A stretch of DNA of 64,000 bases from Flavobacterium sp. MDT1-60 (GTDB lineage: Bacteria; Bacteroidota; Bacteroidia; Flavobacteriales; Flavobacteriaceae). Position numbers and translations under genes: made by a program. Positions 57,327 to 64,000 of the stretch are shown here, piece after piece. The DNA lies in assembly GCF_014844035.1 (NCBI RefSeq), contig NZ_CP062159.1, positions 3,038,001-3,102,000 of the forward strand, in the 5' to 3' direction. Under the pieces are notes generated by a model that saw nothing but the letters and a program-made list of their open reading frames with translations, had not been told where the DNA came from and ran no database searches. Positions within the stretch are counted from its first letter, which is position 1, and every line of letters begins with the position of its first letter.

Positions 57327-58106
57327 ATGAATCTTAATCTTAATGACAAAATAATTATTGTAACGGGTGGCGCAAAAGGAATTGGTCTTGGAATCTGTAA
57401 AGTTTTAGCTGCAGAAGGTGCGATTCCGGTAATAGTTGGCAGAGCAGATGCCGACAATCAAATAGCGGTTAAAGAAATAGAAGCGAACGGAGGAAAAGCC
57501 TTGTCTGTAGTTGCTGAATTAACGAATCCGGAAGCTTGTAAAAATGCAGTAGATCAAGTAGTCAAAATGTGCGGTCGAATTGACGGGTTAATCAATAATG
57601 CAGGCGTAAATGATGGGGTAGGTTTAGAAAGTGGTGATTACGAAAAATTTGTGGCATCAATTCATAAAAACCTGATACATTATTATCTGATGGCACAACA
57701 CGCTTTGCCGGAGTTGAAAAAAACAAAAGGAGCAATTGTAAACATTGGTTCAAAAACTGCTGATACCGGACAGGGAAATACTTCAGCTTATGCCGCTTCA
57801 AATGGTGGGCGTAATGCTTTAACCCGCGAATGGGCTGTTGAATTATTGAAATACGGAATCCGTGTAAATTCGGTTATAGTCGCTGAATGTTATACGCCAT
57901 TATATGATACGTGGATTAAAACACTTGAAAATCCGGAGCAAAAATTAAAAGAAATTATGGCTAATATTCCGTTAGAAAACAGAATGACAACTGCAGAAGA
58001 AATTGCCAATATGGTCGTGTTTTTATTATCTGATAAATCAAGCCACACCACTGGTCAGTTGATTTATGTAGATGGAGGCTATACACATCTAGATCGTTCG
58101 TTATAA
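57327..58106 (+). CDS. SDR, L-fucose-dehydrogenase-like, with Asn for the catalytic Lys
   Basis: A 259-aa SDR. Cofactor motif TGGAKGIG (13-20), NNAG, Ser142 and Tyr155 are present, but the YxxxK motif reads 'YAASNGGRNAL', so Asn159 stands where Lys is expected. The context (RhaM-like mutarotase before, GH29 after) suggests oxidation of L-fucose to the lactone, first step of the non-phosphorylated fucose pathway. The lactonase and dehydratase of that pathway are not in this window. The missing Lys may be a subfamily trait or reduce activity. Confidence 0.85.
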   Translation: MNLNLNDKIIIVTGGAKGIGLGICKVLAAEGAIPVIVGRADADNQIAVKEIEANGGKALSVVAELTNPEACKNAVDQVVKMCGRIDGLINNAGVNDGVGLESGDYEKFVASIHKNLIHYYLMAQHALPELKKTKGAIVNIGSKTADTGQGNTSAYAASNGGRNALTREWAVELLKYGIRVNSVIVAECYTPLYDTWIKTLENPEQKLKEIMANIPLENRMTTAEEIANMVVFLLSDKSSHTTGQLIYVDGGYTHLDRSL

Positions 58107-58159
58107 TTTTTAATTGAAGCCTTTAGAATTAAATAGTAAATAATTGTAAAAAGATAAAA

Positions 58160-59496
58160 ATGATTAAAAAAATAATCTTAGCGGCTTTGGTCGTTGGAAC
58201 AACTATCACAGGGAATGCGCAGAACAAAATCGCGGCAAAGGATATTGCTGAAAAAATGAAATGGTTTGAAGATGCCAAATTAGGGATCTTCATCCATGCC
58301 GGAATTTATTCGGTTGCCGATGTCTCTGAATCCTGGAGTTTTCACAACGGAAATATTTCTGTTGAAGATTATATGAAACAACAAAAAAGCTACACCTTAA
58401 GCCATTATGATCCTGCGGCCTGGGCGGATATGATTAAAGAATCAGGTGCAAAATATGCAGTAATTACAACAAAACATCATGATGGTGTAGCGATGTACGA
58501 TACCAAATTAGGAAAATTAAGTTCGGTAAAAACCTGTCCTGCTAAAAAAGATATGGTGAAGCCTTTTTTTGAAGAATTGCGTAAAAGAGATATAAAATGC
58601 GGTGCATACTTCTCATTAATCGACTGGACTCATAATGATTATCCGGGATTTCTGAAAGATAAAGCGCGTTATGACATCAAAAAAGAGCCGGCTCGTTGGG
58701 AACGTTTTCAAAAGTTCTTCCAGGGGCAAATCAAAGAAATTTCAGATTGGTACAACCCTGATTTATGGTGGTTTGATGGAGACTGGGAACACAGCGCAGA
58801 AGAATGGCAGGCTGAAAAAACGCGTAAAATGATGTTAGACAGAAATCCGAATACAATTATCAATGGTCGTTTGCAGGGTTATGGCGATTATGATACTCCG
58901 GAACAAAATTTCCCGGTTGTGCGTCCAGCTTTCAAATGGTGGGAATTGTGTATGACCATGAATGAAAACTGGGGTTACCGCGTAAGCGACACCAATTGGA
59001 AAACGCCTTATGAAATCATCACTATTTTTGTGGATGCTGTTTCAAACGGAGGAAATTTATTATTAGACATCGGCCCAAAACCTGATGGAACTTATCCCGA
59101 AACTGTTGTTTCTACATTGAAAGAACTAGGTGATTGGAACAGAAGAAATGGTGAAGGGATTTCGGAACCATTCCTGGAATTCCATTAGGACATTTTTACG
59201 GACCAACGACACTTTCTAAAGATTCAAAAACACTTTATTTATTTGTGCACGGAAAAACTTCAGGACAATTGATGCTGAAAGGTATTGATAATAAAATTGA
59301 AGATATTACGGTTTTGGGATCAAACGTAAAATTGACTCATAAAGTAGTAGGTAAAATCTCCTGGAGCGCCGTTCCCGGATTGGTTTATATTGATTTGCCA
59401 GAGAACGCTGTCGATAAATATGTGACATGTATTAAAGTTACTTTAAATACGCCAGTTAAATTATACAGAGGTCAGGGTGGTTTTTTAACTAACTAA
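58160..59496 (+). pseudogene. GH29 alpha-L-fucosidase (copy C), frameshifted near the C terminus
   Basis: A signal peptide ('TITGNAQ') and the GH29 barrel with 'KLGIFIHAGIYSVADVSESWSF', 'VITTKHHDGVAMYDTK' and 'DLWWFDGDWEH' (nucleophile Asp) are intact to 59188. One T added to 59160-59162 restores '...NGEGIFGTIPGIPLGHFYGP...' and joins the C-terminal beta domain ending at 59496, the usual family end. The full length would be about 445 aa. The catalytic domain is complete, so the break may be a sequence error or give a protein without its C-terminal domain. It follows the fucose-dehydrogenase-like gene by 53 bases. Confidence 0.88.
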
Positions 59497-59952
59497 TATC
59501 ATTAAAATAACAGATTATAATTCATGCCTCAGTGGTGTTTCAAAAGTAAGATTATTAAAATGTAAAAAAATACTTAAAACTTTTGAAAATACTAAAATTG
59601 AAGTAAAAACGAGGAGCAGGAGATGAAAATAATTTATCGAATCAATTTTTAAGAAAAGTAAAAAAAAAAGAAATGATGCTTGCAAAAAAAGTTCTGGAAA
59701 ACTGTTAAAATAAAAAAGTTAAATGAATTTTAAGTATTCTCTATTTATGTTAACAATATCATAATTTTTTTGATTTTACAGGTGCTTTTTTTGAGGCTTT
59801 AATTTTTATCAAAATGCGATAGGTTTTTACTGTATTTATGATAAAAAGCTATTCGTTGAATAATCTGTATTTGTTTAATCTGTAGACTATTGTAACTTTA
59901 AATAGGAATTATTCCTATAAAATGTTAAAAAGTAATAATAACAAATAAAAAA
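59497..59952. other. Gene-free AT-rich gap after GH29
   Basis: No gene, strong hairpin or repeat family was recognised in these 456 bases before the LacI operators. Confidence 0.5.
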
Positions 59953-59996
59953 TTACTAAAACGTTTTTGTAAATCGTTTTATTAAATATATATTTG
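59953..59996 (+). promoter_or_regulatory. Two overlapping LacI-type operators plus -7 box before lacI-family gene
   Basis: TTACTAAAACGTTTTTGTAA (59953-59972) and TTTGTAAATCGTTTTATTAA (59966-59985) share half-sites, with centres 13 bases apart. The -7 box TATATTTG follows at 59989-59996, 42 bases before the start. The layout indicates self-repression. Confidence 0.8.
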
Positions 59997-60038
59997 CTAA
60001 TAATAATTAACGAAGGTTTAAGATAAAGTTAACGTTTC

Positions 60039-61055
60039 ATGAAAAAAAAGATCACCATCAAAGATATCGCGAAAGCAGCAAATGTATCGGTAACTACGGT
60101 TTCATTTGTACTGAACGATAAGGGAGAGAAGATGGGGATCAGCAAGGAAGTGATTGAAAAAGTTCTTAAAATTAGTGGAGAAATGAAATTCAAACTCAAT
60201 ATGATCGCCAGTAGTTTAAGAACTGGTAAAACAAGATCTATTGGGCTTATTGTCGAAGATATTTCAAATCAGTTTTTTTCTGATTTGGCAAGAGTAATTG
60301 AGAGAGAGGCAATAAATTTAAATTACAGAGTATTTTATTGTAGTACAGGCGGAGATGATGCCCGGGCAATTGAACTAGTGAATAGCTTATTACAGGCTAA
60401 TGTTGATGGTTTTATTATCACCCCTACAGAAAACATGAAAGCAACTATAGACCGCTTATCAGAACTTCAATGTCCGGTTGTTTTAGTTGATCGTTATTTT
60501 GAAGAACAAGAGGTAAGCCATGTCGTGCTGGATAATTTTGAGGGAGGAGAAACAGCAACCAATTATCTTTTGGAAAAAGGGTTTAAAAAAATTGCGTTTA
60601 TTAGTAATTACTCACAATTAATTCAGATGCGGTTCAGAAAAGAGGGTTACAGTAATGCGATGAAAAAAGCGGGCTTGTATGATGAAACTAAAATACTTGA
60701 TTTGGAATACCGTATTCCTGCAGAGGAAAGAATAGAAAAGATTGCTGATTTTTTGAGTAGTAGTCCCGAAATAGATGCTGTATTGTTTGGGGCAAATTAT
60801 TTGTTGCTGGCGGGCTTGCAGTCCTTAAGTAAATTGAAATTAAAAATCCCAACTGATAAAGCAGTAATTAGTTTTGATGATCACGACAGTTTTAGATTGC
60901 ATTCGCCCTCTATAACCGTTTTATCCCAACCAATTGAAGAAATGGGAAAAAAAGCTGTAAGGTTATTAATGATGCAAATGAATGACGGAAGTAATTATAA
61001 AATTGAAAAAGAGAAGAAAAAAGGCAATCTAATTATAAGGGAATCAGTTTCATAA
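60039..61055 (+). CDS. LacI-family transcriptional regulator
   Basis: A 338-aa protein of normal length. The N-terminal HTH and hinge are 'ITIKDIAKAANVSVTTVSFVLND' and 'LNMIASSLRTGKTRSIGLIVEDI', followed by a periplasmic-binding-protein-like sugar domain ('DGFIITPTENMKATIDRL', 'AVISFDDHDSFRLHSPSITVLSQP'). It is a soluble cytoplasmic regulator. Palindromes centred on CG occur before its own gene, SusC (61082), the mutarotase unit, AraC, the esterase and the asparaginase/fucosidase unit, making it the probable master regulator of 48-64 kb. The effector may be fucose or a derivative. Confidence 0.94.
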   Translation: MKKKITIKDIAKAANVSVTTVSFVLNDKGEKMGISKEVIEKVLKISGEMKFKLNMIASSLRTGKTRSIGLIVEDISNQFFSDLARVIEREAINLNYRVFYCSTGGDDARAIELVNSLLQANVDGFIITPTENMKATIDRLSELQCPVVLVDRYFEEQEVSHVVLDNFEGGETATNYLLEKGFKKIAFISNYSQLIQMRFRKEGYSNAMKKAGLYDETKILDLEYRIPAEERIEKIADFLSSSPEIDAVLFGANYLLLAGLQSLSKLKLKIPTDKAVISFDDHDSFRLHSPSITVLSQPIEEMGKKAVRLLMMQMNDGSNYKIEKEKKKGNLIIRESVS

Positions 61056-61081
61056 TTAAAAAGCCTTTTTTTAAAATCAAA

Positions 61082-61101
61082 ACACTAAAACGTTATAGTA
61101 C
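61082..61101 (+). promoter_or_regulatory. LacI-type operator before SusC
   Basis: ACACTAAAACGTTATAGTAC, near-palindromic around CG, 231 bases before the SusC start in a 277-base gap with no other recognised signal. Confidence 0.65.
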
Positions 61102-61332
61102 TGGTAAACCACAATTTCAGAAAATAATTCAGAAAACTTAAACAAATTATTAAACAAACAAAAAGCTTATGATATAAAAAAAACAGAGTATTAATCGAGA
61201 AAATTATTACCTGATTCTGATAAGGAGAAGCCGGTAATTTAAAATTAAAGATTTTAGTATTCCCTATTTTTTAGAAATCGAAATCTTCAATGAAAAACAA
61301 AATTTAAAAACCAAACCAAACTAATATTAATT

Positions 61333-64000
61333 ATGAGAAAACTGTTATATGAATCGCTGTTAGTTTTTCTAATGGTATTGTGCTTTCAGAATGCGAAAGC
61401 GCAAAACACAACAATCTCTGGGGTTATTACAGATAATGCAAATTTGCCCGTTCCATCAGTTATTGTTAAAGAAAAAGGAACAAAAGCAGAAACGATTACA
61501 GATGAGAACGGAGCTTTTACAATCTCTGTAAGAGAAGGTGCTACTCTTATTGTAAGTTCAATAGGGTATAAAACAGCAGAATTAAAAGCTGCTGATGGAA
61601 TGAAAATCAGGTTAGCTAGTGGAACTAATGAACTTGAAGGTGTTACGGTAACTGCATTGGGGCAATCTAAAAAGAATAAATCAATTGGTTATGCTACGAG
61701 TGTAATTAAAGCAGATGCCATTGTAAAAACAGCTTCGCCTACAATTGCTAACTCTTTATACGGTAAAGCACCGGGTGTGCGTATTAGTTCTACTCCGGGT
61801 GGAGCTGGAGCAATCAATATTCAGATCCGTGGAATTAACTCGATCACAGGTAGAAACCAGCCTCTTATAGTAATGGATGGTGTGCCAATTCGTGATCAGG
61901 AGATTAAAAACGATGACTACTGGAATGCACCACGTGTTAAAAATAATGGATTAGCAGATATTAACCCTGAGGATATTGAAAACATCTCCATTCTTAAAGG
62001 AGCTTCTGCTGCTGCATTATACGGTTCTGAAGCAGTAAATGGAGTTGTTTTGATTACTACTAAATCTGGTAAGGGAAAAAAAGGTTTAGGTGTTGATTTC
62101 AGTACCAGTTATTCAGGAAATCAGATTGCCTATTTGCCAAGATTTCAATACGAAAGAGGTCCGGGATATGCTAATCCAGCCTTCAATCCTGGAGCATATC
62201 GCGCACCAGATGGTTTTGCGCATCTTGATAGAAATGAGGATGGTATTACTGACATGAGAGAGGTACCTGCTAGTTCAGTTAACTTTGGTAACTGGTTTGA
62301 TGGACAGCCAATTAGATCTTGGGACGGTGTTATACGCCCGTATTCTGCTCAAAGAGATGGATATAAAAATATGTTCCAAAATGCATGGGATGCAACGACA
62401 AACTTTGCACTTACAAACAATACAGAAAATAGCAGTATTCGTTTTTCTTATACACATATTGAGTCTGAAGGTTTAAGCATGGGTAACCATAACAAAAAGA
62501 ACAATTTTAACTTAAATACTTCATTTAAAACAGGTAAATTAAAAACAGATGTAATTATAAGTTATTTAAATCAGAGTGTAAATAATCGAACTTTTGGTAT
62601 GGATCGTTTGGTTAATAACTTTACAGGTATGATGAGTCCTTTTGATAATGGAGATTGGTACAAAGCTAAATATAAAACCAGTTTAGGATATAAATATGTT
62701 ACAGGTATGCAAACTCAAAGTTTGACTCCAGATGAAAATATTTTTTATAATGGTTTTAAAGCTGATATTGGAGATTATTTTTGGAATACAAATGCTAAAC
62801 AGCAAACGGAGGTTACAAATCGTATAATTGCCAGTGTTACAGAAACGCTTTCAATTACTAAAGATTTAGCCTTACGAGGTCGTATTTCAACTGATTTAAG
62901 TTCAATAAACATTGAAGATAAAAATCCTGTAGAAATACCTTTGATTTATAAATTTGGAGGAGATAGTTCAGGTTCATTTATGATGGAGGGCCAGGATTAT
63001 AATATTCTTTATGGCGATTTATTATTGACCTATAATAAAAAAATAAATGAGGATTTTGGGATAAACGCTGTTGCTGGTTATTCAGGTACACAGGATACTT
63101 TTAGAACTTTAACGCGTTCTACCAATGGAGGTTTAAGTGTTGAAGGATGGTATGATATGAATTCATCTATCGGAATAGCTACAAGTACTTCAAAAAGAGA
63201 AAAAACGATTAAAGATGCAGTTTTTGGAACTTTAAGTGGTAGCTTCAGAAATTATTTGTTCATTGAAGGAACGATAAGAAGAGACCGAACTTCTACAATG
63301 AATCCAGATAACAATGCTTTTACTTACCCATCTGTAAATTCAAGTTTCGTATTGTCAGATGCAGTTGAGTTGCCAGAATTCATTAGTTATGCAAAAATGC
63401 GCGGTTCCTGGGGTATAGTTGGTAACTATCCAGATCGTTATGCTGCTAATGTTGCATTTACTCAAACACCTTTGGGGTCTCAAGGGACTGTTAGTCCAGT
63501 TTTGACTACAACTTCAATGTGGGATAGATATGGAAATGAGGGAATCAAACCTGAAATGAAAAATGAGTATGAGCTTGGTTTTGAAACTAAATTTTTTGAT
63601 AGAAGATTAGGTTTAGATTTTTCTTACTACAATGCAAAGATTAAAGATCAAATTCTTGATTTAAGTCTGGCTCAGACTTCAGGAGCAGATAAGATATTAG
63701 CTAACGTAGGGGAGTTGAGCAATCAAGGTTTTGAAGTAGCTCTGACTGGTTCTCCGTTTAGAACAGAGAATTTTTCATGGGATGTAACTTTAAACTGGGC
63801 AAAAAACACGAATAAAGTTGTGAAATTAGCTAACGGTGCAACCGAATTATTACATAAAGATTATGATGGATCAGCTGCACAGCTAAAATCAGTGGTAGGT
63901 GAACAGATGGGAGGTATTTATGCACACCCGGTAAAAACAGATGCAAATGGTAATAAAATGGTTGATGCTGATGGTTATTATATGCTTGATGGAGACAAAT
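61333..64000 (+). CDS. SusC/RagA-family TonB-linked outer-membrane transporter (3' end beyond window)
   Basis: The frame is open from ATG 61333 to the window end (889 codons). It has a signal peptide ending near 'NAKAQ', a CarboxypepD_reg domain ('LPVPSVIVKEKGTKAETITDENGAF'), a plug with 'IQIRGINSITGRNQPLIVMDGVPI' and 'DIENISILKGASAAALYGSEAVNGVVLITT', then barrel strands. These are exact SusC hallmarks. SusC imports oligosaccharides through the outer membrane with a SusD lid protein, which should follow just past the window. The LacI neighbour and operator suggest it serves fucosylated glycans. Confidence 0.96.
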   Translation, partial: MRKLLYESLLVFLMVLCFQNAKAQNTTISGVITDNANLPVPSVIVKEKGTKAETITDENGAFTISVREGATLIVSSIGYKTAELKAADGMKIRLASGTNELEGVTVTALGQSKKNKSIGYATSVIKADAIVKTASPTIANSLYGKAPGVRISSTPGGAGAINIQIRGINSITGRNQPLIVMDGVPIRDQEIKNDDYWNAPRVKNNGLADINPEDIENISILKGASAAALYGSEAVNGVVLITTKSGKGKKGLGVDFSTSYSGNQIAYLPRFQYERGPGYANPAFNPGAYRAPDGFAHLDRNEDGITDMREVPASSVNFGNWFDGQPIRSWDGVIRPYSAQRDGYKNMFQNAWDATTNFALTNNTENSSIRFSYTHIESEGLSMGNHNKKNNFNLNTSFKTGKLKTDVIISYLNQSVNNRTFGMDRLVNNFTGMMSPFDNGDWYKAKYKTSLGYKYVTGMQTQSLTPDENIFYNGFKADIGDYFWNTNAKQQTEVTNRIIASVTETLSITKDLALRGRISTDLSSINIEDKNPVEIPLIYKFGGDSSGSFMMEGQDYNILYGDLLLTYNKKINEDFGINAVAGYSGTQDTFRTLTRSTNGGLSVEGWYDMNSSIGIATSTSKREKTIKDAVFGTLSGSFRNYLFIEGTIRRDRTSTMNPDNNAFTYPSVNSSFVLSDAVELPEFISYAKMRGSWGIVGNYPDRYAANVAFTQTPLGSQGTVSPVLTTTSMWDRYGNEGIKPEMKNEYELGFETKFFDRRLGLDFSYYNAKIKDQILDLSLAQTSGADKILANVGELSNQGFEVALTGSPFRTENFSWDVTLNWAKNTNKVVKLANGATELLHKDYDGSAAQLKSVVGEQMGGIYAHPVKTDANGNKMVDADGYYMLDGDK

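Overview
The window is AT-rich chromosomal DNA of a Bacteroidota bacterium, most likely Flavobacterium or a close relative. The evidence is SusC/TonB receptors with CarboxypepD_reg domains, a FecR/TonB pair, LytS/LytTR pairs, a NagB-PIG-L fusion, 'TAnnTTTG' -7 promoter boxes, and many lipoproteins. No tRNA, rRNA or CRISPR array was seen. This is a reading by eye; family names come from motif recognition, not from searches.

Layout. (1) 0-9.1 kb: the end of a fecR-like anti-sigma gene, a frameshifted STN-type TonB receptor, and four exported lipoproteins (beta-helix, adhesin-like, unknown, S41 peptidase). Two of the lipoproteins share a duplicated leader. (2) 9.1-24.1 kb: a small-molecule and stress detoxification region. 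It holds HxlR, several SDRs, a cupin, epoxide hydrolase, Ohr, an alpha/beta hydrolase, two DUF1223 proteins, a LytS/LytTR pair, DoxX, a Crp/Fnr regulator, YceI, a tautomerase and nitronate monooxygenase. Three promoters here carry the same 21-bp-period direct repeat, which suggests control by the local LytTR regulator. (3) 24.1-27.5 kb: a TetR repressor and an MFS exporter with matching operators, separated by a complete 1.44-kb IS50-like insertion sequence. (4) 27.7-30.1 kb: a siderophore-type TonB receptor broken by two frameshifts.

(5) 30.3-64 kb: a large glycan-use region. It contains NagB-PIG-L, a second LytTR/LytS pair, an SSS symporter, a GH130 phosphorylase, a CBM9-like protein, a GHL10-like lipoprotein, GH2 beta-galactosidase, GH20 hexosaminidase and GH92 alpha-mannosidase. 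On the opposite strand lie two GH29 fucosidases and a glycosylasparaginase, then an esterase. An AraC regulator, a mutarotase, an L-fucose-dehydrogenase-like SDR, a third GH29, a LacI regulator and a SusC receptor running off the end follow. The set matches stepwise breakdown of fucosylated complex N-glycans down to GlcNAc-Asn, plus fucose use. Seven LacI-type palindromes between 52.8 and 61.1 kb tie the second half together.

At least six one-base indels, mostly in short homopolymers, break otherwise well-conserved genes. They are either sequencing errors or slippage sites and should be resolved before any gene is called dead. Intergenic regions carry several families of palindromic dispersed repeats.
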